From positions 13,878,882 through 13,942,881 of the forward strand of contig CM049317.1 in assembly GCA_026874595.1 (NCBI GenBank): DNA of 64,000 nt. Direction: 5' to 3'. The DNA is from Sipunculus nudus (Eukaryota; Annelida; Sipuncula; Golfingiida; Sipunculidae). Shown here one piece after another: positions 35,490 to 49,600 of the stretch (position 1 is its first letter; every line of letters begins with the position of its first letter). Position numbers and translations under genes: made by a program. The notes below the pieces were generated by a model. That model saw only the letters and a list, made by a program, of their open reading frames with translations. It made no database searches and had not been told where the DNA came from.

Positions 35490-35647
35490 GTGAGAGAAAG
35501 CAACTATTTAGTGTGGTAGTAGATATTTTCATGAACACATCACATACGTGTAGATAAAGAAGGTCCCTGTTGTTTTACAGCAATATTACTGGATGTAAAC
35601 ATTGAAACCGCACAACGCATACAGCACAGATGGAACCTGAAAACAGA

Positions 35648-35658
35648 CCCCCCCCCCC
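35648..35658. repeat. Poly-C tract
   Basis: C run of about 11 bases. Confidence 0.8.
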
Positions 35659-35749
35659 AACTTTCTCAGTGAACACTGACCGACCAGCAATAAAATACAT
35701 GTCAGTATATGCCATTTAAATTGGAGCGATTGTCGAACACCTCGTGCAC

Positions 35750-35758
35750 CATGTCAGG
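35750..35758. repeat. Target site duplication, left
   Basis: CATGTCAGG directly before the TAGACTGGTACC terminus. Identical to 36298-36306. Confidence 0.82.
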
Positions 35759-36297
35759 TAGACTGGTACCCTGCTCTATTATGGCCCTCAGCCAAGCATA
35801 GAGACAGGCGTACAACGCCATCTTAAGTACTCCCAGTTGCAACTCCTGACTTACCTATAGACTGGTTCCAACTTGAGTATGCACGCTCATACCGGTTATC
35901 AAGGACGTTCACGCGATCCTGGTTGATTATTGAAGATTTCTCATAAAATAACTTTCTTTAGTTATTATTAGTTTTCAAATATTGAAGAATGAGTTGTTGC
36001 ACAAAAACTGAATGATGGATGCATAGATAATACGATATACTGGATCTTTGATTTTCCACTGTACGTAGCAGTGATTTATTATTAATATCAGATCATCATT
36101 ATTCAATTATTAATGTCACATGTAATATACATCCAACCTTTGGTAACTATTTGAGCAAACAAATGCTTATTTGTATCATATATAATATATCCTGGAGTTG
36201 GTACCAGTCTGCCAAGAGTACAAAAGATGGCGTTGTCTGCCCGTCTCTATGATTGGCCTAGAGCAGCGGTGCCATTATAGAGCGGGGTACCAGTCTA
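35759..36297. mobile_element. Mutator-like or foldback element, 539 bp, long TIRs
   Basis: The first roughly 95-100 bp (TAGACTGGTACCCTGCTC, then TATGGC, CATAGAGAC, ACAACGCCATCTT) match the reverse complement of the last roughly 100 bp with modest divergence. A perfect 9-bp target duplication (CATGTCAGG) flanks the element. Long TIRs with a 9-bp duplication are the signature of Mutator-like elements. There is no transposase, so the copy is non-autonomous. Confidence 0.82.
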
Positions 36298-36306
36298 CAT
36301 GTCAGG
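36298..36306. repeat. Target site duplication, right
   Basis: CATGTCAGG directly after the CCAGTCTA terminus. Confidence 0.82.
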
Positions 36307-38831
36307 TGTCGGAGTGAGGCTGAAAAAGTATTTGTCTGTGTATCCGTGTTTTTATCTCTTGTTTGCATGTAGCCCTAGCACCCGTCCTCTCTTACTACGC
36401 TAGGCTGTGCGAGAGCCCTAGAAGATGATTTGAGGAAACTGGAGACATTCCACATGACAATTAAATTCCTATATTTCGTCTGAAAATGTCGCATTCGTTA
36501 AGAAACAAAGATATTCTTATCAAATGCGCATATAACATACCACTTAGACAGTGTTTGTCCACTTTAAATGTTGATTAGAAGAATATGTATAATCCTAATA
36601 AACGGTGATACACGGGGAACGATGTCTGCTCTGGGTTCCCCCCAGCCTGTGTAACCAGTGGTAACGGGCCGTCTTGGCTCAGCAAGCAAAGGTCACGCAG
36701 TTCATTGTTTCAGATTCTGAGACAGTTTCAAGCGCAAGGGTTGCAAAGTTTTAAAAGTGAGTCTTGTTTACATACTAAAACATGATATATAGCTGAATTT
36801 CTTGGTCATTCAAATAAAGTACTATATCTCCCTTAGATTACTTAAAGTTTCCTTGTCATAAACGCACTATTTGATTTTACACGATTTTTTTTCCGACAAG
36901 GGTTTGAAGTTCTCCAGTTTACTCTGAAGCTTTTTATGCGGCGGTATCCAGGGTCCTGGATACCGCCGCATTTAATGCAGCTAGTTTGCATGTCTGCCTT
37001 TTGCAATGTCCTAGGTCTCCGTCAGGTGGCAAACCAGTAATATTCCTACGCATGACATTCTAATGTGCAAATCTGACTCGGAGTCTTGAATCCGCAATTG
37101 TGTGTTAACAAGTCCTATGTGCTACCATCTGCGCCATGCAAGATGAGTTAAGAGCGATTGTTCATGTGGGGATATTTAAATCTACTATTGTGTGGACATT
37201 CAGAAGGAACAAAATGACCTAACATGACAACTGTTTGTGCGTGTGATAAATGTTCGTAGTTGTTAAAATGAGGGCTATCTTTTGTTAAGTGTTTGTGACG
37301 ACTGAGTGCTTTGCACAGACAAGGTTGATCGCTGGTTTATTTGTAAACCCTAACCCTTCAAGTACACCAAATATTTGAAGGACAGCCCTGATCCATGTGC
37401 ATACAAATGCTTGGAGGGGGCAAGACAACGGATGAGGTGCATGAGGCGTTCTGCAGTCATCACCTTTAAATCTGGTACTGGTTCTGGTTCCTTAATCAGC
37501 AGAACCTCTCAAGGAAGTCAAACATCTTCGAAACACACTTTGACTTTCTGACACATGTAGGTTCAGGCTAGATTACCCAATGTACATACCACTACAGTAT
37601 TTGCCACTGCTGAAATTCCATGTACATATACACCCACAGAAACAGCTGCTTTTTCATGCATATCTAAATTAATATATTATATGAATGCACATGGAAACAC
37701 AGCTTAATGTAATACTTGGCAAAAGCCAATGAATTGCTTTAAACCTTGTCCTGTACCATGACTGAGACAGGCTCTGACTCAGTCATGCACGCTACATAAG
37801 GAAAATCATCTGCAGCGCTACCCTAAACCAGGGTCACACATAATGAAAGGAAAAATACAGAAATACTAAATCTTTTAGGCCGTATAATTTACTGCAATAG
37901 AAACATCAAATGGTATTTGAGATTATGCTGGCTTAATAACATCTTCATATTAAACAGTAATTATGGTAATTACCTAAATTATAAGGCGTCTGACATATAG
38001 TCTATGAAAACTACTGCTAAATCCCACACATGGCGTGGGTCTTCTGTTCACATGTATAATGATGGAGGATTCAAGGGGTTTAAAGTGCACACTCAAGTAC
38101 CTTGTGTCATGATGTTAAACAAAACCATATTTGACCTTTTGTGTATATTTTGGTTACCAAATTGCCTGTTTTCACTTATTCCGTTCCTAGTTTGAGCAGG
38201 AGCCTGCAAATAGATTATTGCATGGTTCCCTTGTCCTGGATGTATGAATGGAACTTGTGTAAGGAATGTCAACTCTTGACCACGATAACTCTGAACTATG
38301 GTGCGGTTTTCCTAAATTATTACTACCTTCCACACTGAAAAGGATTAGTGAGAATTCTGAAATTCTTCTTTTATAATATATTTAAGATGGAAAGCATTAG
38401 TTCAGTGCATTAATGTATGATTTTATCATATCAGGCATTGCTTTGTAATTTTCTAGAATAAGATTACCTTTAAGGGAAAGGGTTTGGGGTATTTTTAGGT
38501 GCTTCTGTAAGCAAAAATGTCTGTTTACCAGTGAATACTTAAAAGTAGCATAAACACCATCTCTACTATTCTCTAGATCTATACTTTTAGGTAAGTAATT
38601 TCAGAAGTTAAGTGTTTCATTTTTTTTCTGCATTTGCTGTCATATTTGTTAATCTTTTTTTAAGCCTTATTTATCACCACTGACTGTCAGGTTTGTGACT
38701 GAATTTAGGTCCAAGTTTATCGGCAGTTGCTATCAGACACCTTACTGTGGTTTATGTTTTACCTCTTATTTTGCAATTGCTGTTGAGTTCCATTAATGAG
38801 GTCTGATATTCTTTTTCTATTTGTTTTATAG
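36307..38831. other. Non-coding sequence upstream of NCAPG2 exon 1
   Basis: Probably the first NCAPG2 intron or its upstream region. It contains the 36-bp palindrome at 36936. No coding exon is supported. Confidence 0.45.
36936..36971. repeat. Near-perfect 36-bp palindrome
   Basis: Arms of 17 bp (36936-36952 and 36955-36971) are exact reverse complements around a 2-base GT centre. Each arm reads ATGCGGCGGTATCCAGG. It is GC-rich and sits between T runs in AT-rich surroundings. Confidence 0.95.
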
Positions 38832-38919
38832 AGACAATATGACAGAACTGAGACAGCAGCTGATTGATGCTGCGCATGACACAGATACTGCTGCATTACT
38901 GGAAATCGTAAAAAGACAT
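38832..38919 (+). CDS. NCAPG2: NCAPG2 exon 1 (first coding)
   Basis: Acceptor TTTATAG at 38831. ATG at 38839 begins MTELRQQLIDAAHD. Donor CAT/GTAAGT, phase 0. Confidence 0.75.
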
Positions 38920-40657
38920 GTAAGTAAAATAGTCAGCTAACTTAAGGGTAAGAAAGTAAGGTGATCTGACTGATTTTGTGTAGATTTAGCCAGTATTGCA
39001 ATGCATAATGTGAAAAAGGCACAGTGCTCGAAATATCATATCATCATTAATGTGGTATTTGAATTCCAGATGTTATATTTAATTGTTAAAATTAGGACAA
39101 ACCCATTGATTCTAAGTCTGTAGCTTCACCTGTTAAATCTACAAAAAAGGTAACTGTTAAAAAGTAAAGGTAAAATATGGTCTATTTGGCCAGAAACAAA
39201 AGAAAGAGAATGAAGGTGGATGGATAATTGAAGTTCACATGATCACTGCATAATTTTTACGTTTAAACGTTTGAGCAATCTGGAGTATCTTTTAGAGAAA
39301 TGTTTGGTTAATTGTGAGCAGAGACTGGTTGTCACAGCCATAGGGCTATGAAATGATTTCATTTATAAGCAAAACTGCATTGTCTGTTTGGGCAAAAACA
39401 AACATGTTTTGTTTAAACCTGATGATTTATGATGATAGTATTAGATGTCAATATTGTCTGTTGTCAGATATCAAAGGCTGACCATCTGGACATCCAGGAG
39501 ATCCTGCAGGGCTGCAGTGAGAAGCAGATCACAGAGATCTGGGACGGCCTGCTACTCAAGAGTATCACTGCACTGCAGGTAAGGGATGCTTAAAAAAAAA
39601 TTACCCAAAATAAGTGTGTAAGATCTAATTCCAGTGAGAACCAGTGATAATGGCCTGGATAATAATGCAGCCACTTCTGTGTGTAATGGACAATAGTTTC
39701 AATTTTAAATGAAAAATCTTTAGAACACCATGCAGTCACTCAGCTGCCATGGCCAAAATCCATGTAAAATGTATGAGGTAAAAAAAATGAATACTTCATC
39801 TGTCACAGGATCTTTCTGGGGCATCTTCTATGGAGGTGACCATCTTTTTTATTGAAATACCAACTTGACTTAATGTGAACATCTGCATTTTTTCAAGGAA
39901 TGGGAGGAGAGCAAGGATGTTTTGGATGGGATCATTGTGGTTGCCATGGCAACCATATCTGACAGTCGGCAGAACATCCCTGACAGTTTGTTCCAGGTGA
40001 CCACCATGTTACATGGTAAGTTAAGCTCAATTAGCTACGGCTATAATGCAAGGTAATCACCAGATGTCAAGTAATGAATACGATCTGCAGCCTTGCACTA
40101 CCAAATAAACGGATGCCAGTGTTGTCATAGTAACCAAGCAGAAACTATTTTCATTGATGTTACATATTTTTCATTTTCATTTGCAACTAAAACCTCTTTA
40201 CACTAGAAAAATTTGGGTTTCATTATTTGTTCCTTGGATGCCACAACTGCCATAGTATTAGATAATGGTTAAAGTCGCCAAGTCGGACAAATAGGGGTTC
40301 GCTGTAGACAACAGTTCACCTTTGGTAATTATCTCTTGAGTGCCACTTTTCACTTGTCAACTCGTATAATAATGAGATAACAAATGCACCGTTAATATCA
40401 AATTTACCCTTCGCTGTAAACTGTTAAACTGTTAAATTGCAGATAAGTAAGTTAACACAATAGCTTTTGAATCATCAAGAAAAATTCCTAAGTTAATGTG
40501 GCATTGTGTGAGTATAAATTTATCTATCTCTCTCTCTATATATATATATATAGAGAAAGAGAGAGAGAGAGAGAGATTCTAACAACATTCACCTGAGAAT
40601 CAGGTCGCATCCTGTGAAACAGTCTGTAGTGAATTAACAGTGTTGTTTTTATTCATC

Positions 40658-40695
<38 letters not shown>

Positions 40696-43600
40696 GTTAA
40701 TTAAAAGTTTGCAATAAGACTTCAGTCTTTGACTGTTTTGCTTGTTGTAACTGTGACAGGTGTGATCATGTCGCTGCCGGAGGAGCTTGACCAGTTGAGG
40801 AACTGGATGGTGCGACTGTGTGAACAGTGGTGGCACCAGAACCTTGAGGGCAAGGAGACCGTCGTCATGCAGGCGTTCCTCTTCTTGCTCCATCGAACAA
40901 CTCTCCAGGGCAAAGCCTCTGTGAGTTTGAACTCTGTGCTCCCTGCCGGCTGTCAGTCAGTAATGACTGCTGTGTTGTATTTAAAAAAATGTCTCTATTA
41001 AAAAAATATTATAGATTTTATTTGGAAACAATTGAAAGATGGTAGCATAAAAATTCATCAAAACAAACTTTTGAGATATTTTTATATAGTTTATTATAAG
41101 CAGAGCAGCAAAAAGTGGCTTGCTCTAACTTGTTTCTTAAAATGGCACATTTTCTTAAATAAAATTTTTGAATGCACAGCAAAAAATAATATTCTTACAA
41201 TAAGAAAAAAACAATGTGGCAAGAACATTTTCCTTTTTTTTTTTTGGTAAAGAGTATTATCCTTATGATAGGAAGTTTTTTTCTTGCTACCAGAAAAAAA
41301 ATATGGAAAGAAATAATTATGAGAGAAACAAGAAGAAAATTTCTATTATGAGGAGATAAATCTTTTCTTAAGAAAATTAAGATATGTTTTCTTGACCTAT
41401 AAATCAAGAAAAATTTCTGAAGGATTTCTTGTCAAAACAATTTTTTTTGTTATTAGAAATATTATCTTATCAAGAAAATTATTTTGAACTGTTTAATGTA
41501 AAAATAATTCACACAAATGAAGACTTCATCAATAGTTAATACATGTATATACTATTAGAAAGAATGCTGAACCAGGGCTAATATGATATATGATTTATGG
41601 GTCCTGATATAAAAATAAAGTTCCAAGATAGATTACAGGTATAGATTTTTTTTAGCTGCTGTTTTAGATATTGTTCCTCATCTGATTCAAATAAACATTA
41701 GTCATGAGGTTGTTAATTTACTGATTCATACTTGTATCTCTGACAGAGGAGTGACATCAGACGGGTGTGGAGCCTTCACGAGTTCATATCGCAGGTGGAC
41801 CTGGATAGTGAGAGTAGTAAGGATATGAAAGACCTGCTACAGAAATGTATGGTATCAGTGTTCTACCACAAAGCTGAAGAGGTGAGGCGTGTGATAACTG
41901 CAGTAGGGCTTGACATTTACTGTTAACTACTTGCCATGGGCAAGTAAAAGATCAAGAAATAATAGAAGGGCAACCAAAAGTGGCTTTTACTTGCCTGACT
42001 GGGCCTTAATAAGTGAGCCATTTTCTTTCTTGGAGAAAAAAATCATATTGTGATACCTTTATCTTAAAGACCAGTAAGTTTTATTTGTGCAAATGCTGAA
42101 GAAAAATATTATTAACAAACAAACATTTGAACATGTTTATTGTTGTAAAATAATCATGTGGAACATGCTTTTTGTGTTTGTGGTTGTGATCACATACCTT
42201 TTTGGGACAAGTCAAAACTCATTTAGGGCAAGCTAAAGCCAGATGTTACTTGCCCTACAGTTTATTGTTACTGGGCTAGTACGTTCAAAAGTTAATGTAG
42301 TCTTGATGCAATTCTGCTCAGAATAGTACACACAAGAGTATATGACTGCTATTTTGCAATTATGCATGATTAACTTTTAACAAAGTTTGCCATATAATAT
42401 GAGTTTAAATTTGCCCTTGTTTGTAGGTATTTTTAATGAAAACCAGTAATATCATAGTGTGTGCTCAGCAATTATATATTTTGCATTGGACTATGAAAAT
42501 GCAAAAATGGTTTAGGGTCAGTTGAATTTTTTACCATTGTTGCTTTACAAAGTTTGGGATAACTGGGCCAGGCAGGATTAAGAAATGCCACAAGCAGTTT
42601 TGAAATTTCACTGATTGGTTTGAGTTATAATTTAAAAGAATTTTGCATGGTCATATATCTTATGGCTTACCACATTTTACTACAGCAGATAAGAAGAAAC
42701 TGCGTGTCAATACTGAGGTTATTTAAGTGAAATGAAATGTATTAATCAGCATTACACTATAATGCAGCAGTCATACCCTACAGTTGTTCCTAATCTATTT
42801 AGTTTTAACCATTGCTTTGTAAAGCAAGAGCCTCCAGGTCTCAGCACCATGCAGGGCTGGCATTGGGCAAAGAATTGTATTCAGACCAATGAGAGGATGG
42901 TATCACATTTTGCATCCTGCTCCGTTTTGAAACCCACAACATCCTATTCTCATTGGTCTGATTACACCAATGCTGCACAGAGCCAAGGAGCAGACCAAAT
43001 TTTTGTATCATGGGTTTAAAGGGGTCCAATCACTTATCTGAGCTTTATAAACTAAAGGTAATCCCTTACTTCTTAGAGCTTTTATTCACGTAGGCCAGGA
43101 AAACCTGGATAACATGACACACTGGCTACTTGTTTTGTTTATACCAACGTGTATATAATGTAGGGGCCTGCCAAAACAATGTAAAATTTAACAAGGGCAT
43201 ATGGCACCAAGTTAGATAAGCCAGAACTTTGTAAATGGCGTTTTGCAACAAGTTCCCTATCACCTCCGCATATATGCAAACTACCACCTTAGGTTACACG
43301 TTTTTCCCATTTGTCAACATTACTGTGTTTACAAACATGTAGATAAACAAATTCATTTATCCTTAACAAAGGCCTTATAAGTACTTTTCACAACCAAAGT
43401 TACTCCTAGATCATTAATGTATACACAGAGGAAGCCAGAAATCACAGAGGTAGCCAGAAATCACATAAATTCTATTTCACAAGGTAGGTGAATGGTCGGC
43501 TTTAACAATATGATACCATGCTCTCACAAGATTCAGAATGAGTGCAGTGTTTAGCTGCTGCAGGAGTCATGTAAACCAGCATAAGATCAATCTGTCTTTA

Positions 43601-46600
43601 TTATACTGTGTATAATGTATTAGGGTTAATAAACATTAAATGTGGTTTGTAATGCCAGTAATTGTATTCCAGGGAAGGCGGTTCCTTAGCTTCATACTGA
43701 CTCTGAACGCAAATTTCATCTCAACACTCCACCATGTCAACAAAACCCACATGCCTCATTACAGCAGGTAAGCTACTATTTGTTCATAACCCTACTTGAA
43801 AACCAGTAAATGCTAGTGACGTACGACTCTAGTCTTGAGAAATCAGAACGAGCCTGTCTTTGAGTCCATTCAAAAAAGTCTGTCACATACTATAAGACTT
43901 TACACAGGTGCAAACTACCAGCAGAATACTGTAGAAAGACTATAGATATATACCAAGCTTCAGCTCTTCATTGGGAACCAAATGTAATTTAACATTTAAG
44001 TAAAAGGCATATGCTTTATGCATATAACTAATGTTAAATACACATGATAAACTCAACTTTTCATTTTTAATATCTTTTAATCAGGAGATTTGTTTTGAAG
44101 TCTGCCTTGAACTTGGACCCAGGTTTGAAATGACTTTGACTCGATGAAGGTGGACTTTGACTCTACTCTCAAGGACCTGGACTTAGACTCAAGTAGCCTG
44201 GTCTTGGATTTGCACCTAGACTTGGATTGTGTTAACTCGACTACATCACAGGTACAGGGCCTTCAGGAACATGATGGCATAAGTCTCTGATGCTTGCAAC
44301 CACTTTTGGATGCTCAGTTCTGAGTGACTGATAGGACGCACAAATTTCGAGCTGTAGTACAGACAACCTCAAAAATGGTTCTTGTGTTGGTCCCTGACCA
44401 TTGCTGAATAACTTTAACAAACCAGTTGGCACTGTGGTAACAACTGACCCATACATTCACTCTTATCAGGCTATCATATAACAGTATGAATTTTAACCAT
44501 TAATATTTGATAATCACATAAAATTTTAAAAATTTCAATAAATTTCCACAACCTTCAGAATTTGACACAGATTCCCTCCCCTTAATTCAGACACTCCAGA
44601 TTCTCATGTGACTCTCCAAATTTTGGCCTTAGAATCCAGGACTCTCCAATTTTTCTTCTTTTTGAAAGCCCTGTAGTATCATGTTTGACAAGCAGGATTT
44701 TAACAAAAACAATGTGATACACATTTCTGTTGGCTTCCAGTTTCATTTTCATGTTCACTCTGGCCATAGCAGCTTTCTCCCTGGTGGTATTTATATCTTA
44801 TGATGACGAGTCTTAAGTCTAAAGATTCCAGGGCTTTTCTGTCAGTTCTGGCCAGTGACCAGGAGAGTAGTGTGTATCAGGGCGCCTGTTGACTCCTGTA
44901 TTTTCCCATGAAAACATTGTCTCCTATAATATCCTATATTTTTAAGCATTTAGACTGAAATATCCTATATTTCCTGTATATTTTCACAGCAAAATCATAT
45001 TTCCAATATTTTCAGTCATAAGACTAAGAGATGGGAGACATTCTATGAGGCATTAGTTCTTTGTAGGGGACAGAAGAAAAAACTTTTTTCCTGATATTTT
45101 GTAACTAATGTTTTGTTATTTCAGATCACAGATGAAATATATTGGTGAGATATACTTCCACGCCTGGAGGACTTCCACTGGAGATGTCAGAAAGGTAACT
45201 AGACTGTTAAAGCCCCCCCCCCCCCCCCCCCCCCGGCAGGCAGAATTTATTTCTATATCTATATTTTGAAAAGAAAAAAGATGTGAGTTGACCTATTTTA
45301 ATTAGTGTCTCAAATTTTCTGTTGGTATTAAATTCCTTTTTGGAAACTACTGACAGGATCTTTGGGGACAAACCAGATCTGTTCAACAGATCAGCCTTAC
45401 TTCTCATTTTATAAGTGGTTTTGATAATTGCCATGCTAACAAAGATTATTGGATGACCACTGGATATATGTAGCTGTGTAAAGTGTATTTAATAAATCAT
45501 TAACCCCTTCAATGGCTTGAATGATTAACCCCTTGAATATGAAATTAAAATAATGGAAACCAGGTGTGAATTTCACTGCATTGACAGATTTCTTTACATC
45601 CCCTTAGTATTACTGGTGTTTTTAATAATATGTGAGCTACTACTGTATATGCTTTGTCTGCTTTTACAGAAACTTGAGGTAACTTGCCTGCAGGACCTGA
45701 TGTTTTCTGCCATTCATGTCACAAATACCAATCTCCACAACAATCTAAGAGTGGTCAGTATTATAATTAATCTGCAGCTTGCCTACCTGGAACGCTTTTT
45801 TGGCATGTATTTAATATGAACTTTGATGTGAATTTGCATTTTAATCTCCAGGGATACTTGCAAGACTATTTCAAATTGTGCAAATTACAAGCTTATGTAA
45901 TATATTATGTTTCATTTATCTCTGCTCAGTTTCTTGGTATTCTGTTCAAATGTAAAAAAAATTGTTTTAAGCATAGACTGCTTTAACAGCTGTCGAACAA
46001 AAAACGTATATGAAATTCCAAACCATTACAAAAACCCAGTGGGCTGGTCACATGCAAAAGCAAAAAAGGAAAAGAAGACCCATGGGGATTTAGTTGGTTT
46101 ATTGGTTTCATATGAACACTCTAAAAACATTGCCAGCTGAATAAAGATTGCTTTCTGTATAAAACTGAAATTCAGGTGACTTTAATTTATATTATCCTGT
46201 GGATTATTTGTTAACCTTTAGAATATATATTATCCAATGGAATTTTTATTATCCTGTGGAATATTTATTATCTTATGGAAAATTTATTATCCTTTGGAAT
46301 ATTTATAATTCTATGGGATATATATATTTTCCTATCTGACATGTAATATCCTATCAAATAATACTATTGAATGGAATATTTATTATCCTATCCATTGATA
46401 TATACTTAACTGCTGTGGACAGATGCTTGATTACATTCATCACCAGAAGAAAGTGAGAGGAGTTGATGAGATGCTGCTGAGACTGTATGAGCCCTTCATC
46501 TGGAGATGTTTACAGGTGAGTGCCATTATTAGCATAATGCTGCATTTCTCACCTCTGGGTTTACAGGTGAGTGGAGTGTCATTAATAGGGCTAACTTTCA

Positions 46601-49600
46601 ACAGAAATATCCATATTGATAATCTATTTAGTTTTGATACTGGAATTGACCTAGATCACTACTGACCAGTTCTATAACCTTCAACTCTGGTAAATACTTA
46701 CTCGGTTAAAAAAATCAGTACCATGAATTGGCATACTTGCTGTGTTTATGTTTAATGTCACTGATAGTGCTCGATACAGGTTAATTCCACTTATTTCCAG
46801 GAGTAGCCAAATGGTTTTATAATGAAATATTTTCAGATACTATAATATTTCATGGATGTATATATTTGAAAATATTTCAAGGAGAACACTGACATTGCAT
46901 GTATGTTTATCTTACCTGGTGTGTACATAGATCCCTTTAAAATTTGAACCAAATTTGATATTACTAGTTCTTCAGTAATGCTACAATAATTTTAAATTCT
47001 CACTAATATGGCACAATGTTCTTGTGTGATATTAGAACATAGAATCATAGGTCCCACACATCAGCTGAGCAGCATTGGTCAGTTTTATCTTTTAAATATT
47101 TAATACTTACAGGTAGCAAATGCTAAACTACGAGCGAATGCCACCATGCTACTGACAGACATCTTCCCACTTCAAAACCCTGAGGCTACCATGGAGGTCA
47201 ACGATGAACTGAAGCAGAAACAATTCAATCTCTTACAGGTAATAACAAGAACTAACTTTATCCCGGTCAGTACTACCACTGTTTAATTGTAATCGCCAAA
47301 ACAAAGTTTTGCAGATACTGTGTTTTTGACTGGGTTCCACCGTCTCCGCTGCCGCATTTGTTTCTGGAGAACTCCTCTGAGACCCTTGGACCGATCTTTT
47401 TGAAACCGGGCATTTATTCTTTCACCTGTGTAGTTGTGCCTAACAATGACAGTTGCTGCCACCAACTGTCTTTATTGTGCAGAATGAATCTGGGTGTCTT
47501 TTAAATAAAAGCCCATATCTCAGGAGTGGTCCAATGTATTGGTCTGAAATTTCGCATGTATATTCTTCTTGGAGAGTTTTCTTGTGCACCACCTGCCTTA
47601 CCGGTTCCATATTACAAACTAATCCCCTTTTCTGAAGAGTAATTCACTGTATTGGCCTGAAATTGTGCATGTCTATAGATCTTGGATACCTCCATCTCGT
47701 GTTCAAGACTGGTGGCGCCATCTGCAATTGTTTTGGTGTGGCATCCATCTCTACATTTGTTTCAGGTGAAAATTGTCATACCTCAGGAGTGGTTCAATGT
47801 ATAGGTCTCAAATGTTGCATGTACATCCCATCTTGGAGGGTTCACTCATCAACAGTACAGGAGGCACCACCTACCAAATGGTTTTCATAGTATAAATTAA
47901 TCCCCTTTTCTCAAGAGTGATTCATCATATTGGCCTGAAATTGTTCATGTCAATAGATCTTGGATACCTCCATCTTCTATTCAAGACTGACTGTGCCATC
48001 TGCAACCGTTTTGGTGTTGTGTCCATCCGTATATTTGCTTTATGTGAAAATTGCTCATATCTCAGGAGTGGTTCAATGTATTGGTCTGAAATTTGGCATG
48101 TACATACATCTTGGAGAGTTTTCTTGTTGACCAGACAGGTGGCACCACCTTCCTTCCCCTTTTCATAGAATAAACAAATGCCCTTTTCTCAGAAGTGATT
48201 TGCCATATTAGCCTGAAATTGTGCATTCCCATAGATGTTGGATACCTCCATCATGTATTCAAGACTGGTGGCGCCATCTACAGTTGTTTTTGGGTGGCCT
48301 CCATCCATCTATTTGCTTTGGGTAAAATTTGTTTTTATCTGAGGAGTGGATGGATGTATCAGCCTGAAATTTTAGTATGTTTTTCTGTCTTGGATTGCTT
48401 TTTTGTAGACAAGACAGGTGGAGCCATCTGCTGTTGTTTTTATAGAATTCTTTGAAGCCATTTTTTCAGTAGTGGGTTGGTGTCTCAGCCTGAAATCTTG
48501 CATAGTGTATCCATCTGTAGATCTGTTTTTGGTGAAAATTGCACAAATATGAGGATTTTCATTGGTATCACTGGTGCCACAAATTTGGAGTCATGTCATG
48601 TCAGGAACATTCCATGCCTTACTTTACCCATGCTGTGATATGGCAGATACTCGTAGTCCGTTGTTGACTACCAATATTCTAGTTTAAAATTATACTTTCT
48701 ACATGAAAACTGCTCTTTTTTGCTTTTTGAAAGTGTCAGCTCTGGAAAAATCACAGTCACAGTCATGGAAAACACACTCATTATTATGGTGTAATTAATC
48801 TATAGTTGCCTCTTGTAATTGGTTGCCTGAAGGTTAAAGAAGAATCACTGAATAAAACTTTACAGGGATAATAATTCTTTGAAATTTTCACCTTTCAAAC
48901 AGAAGGGCATTAATACAGGTTTGCCTTTCTGCGGAAAAAATTGCCTTTCCGCTAAAGATGCATCCTATCATCATATCGAACTTTAAATCACACTTCACTC
49001 AGTGCTCAATGCTACATGCACACTTGCATGCAAGAAGAATGGAATGTTTTCAATAGTAATACAGTGAAAAAAAATACAGGAATATAGAAGGCGAGGGTTT
49101 TAATATTGGAAAGTATAAGAAATTATAGACCATCTTTATATGAAAATATAGGAAATATATGGAGTTGGTGGAACACCACCTGTAATTTTGTGTCATGTTT
49201 GTTACTACTTATCAGCCACTGATGTGGAACAAATCTATGTGTTCACCTTTCCAACAGATTGGTGCAAAATGAAAAATGCCTTTCCATGCAAGTGTTTGCC
49301 TGTCTGAGACAGGCCGAAAGGTGTTATTACAACCCCTGCTTCATCCCTCCACCACAAGTAACAAGACCCACTGCTTGTATAAATTGAATCTGTTATACTT
49401 TGCTGTAGGATTTGTTGTCTGACACATGTCCTGAGGTCAGAGGGTGTGCTGCCGTCGGAGTGTGCAGAATTTGCAGTGCATTCTGGGAGTTGATACCAGG
49501 TCAGGTGATCAAGGCATTTTTGCTGCGTCTGGTTCGAGACTTGGCCTGGGACAGTTCCTCAGCTGATGTCCGGCTCAAGGTGGTCAAGGTAATCATATCA

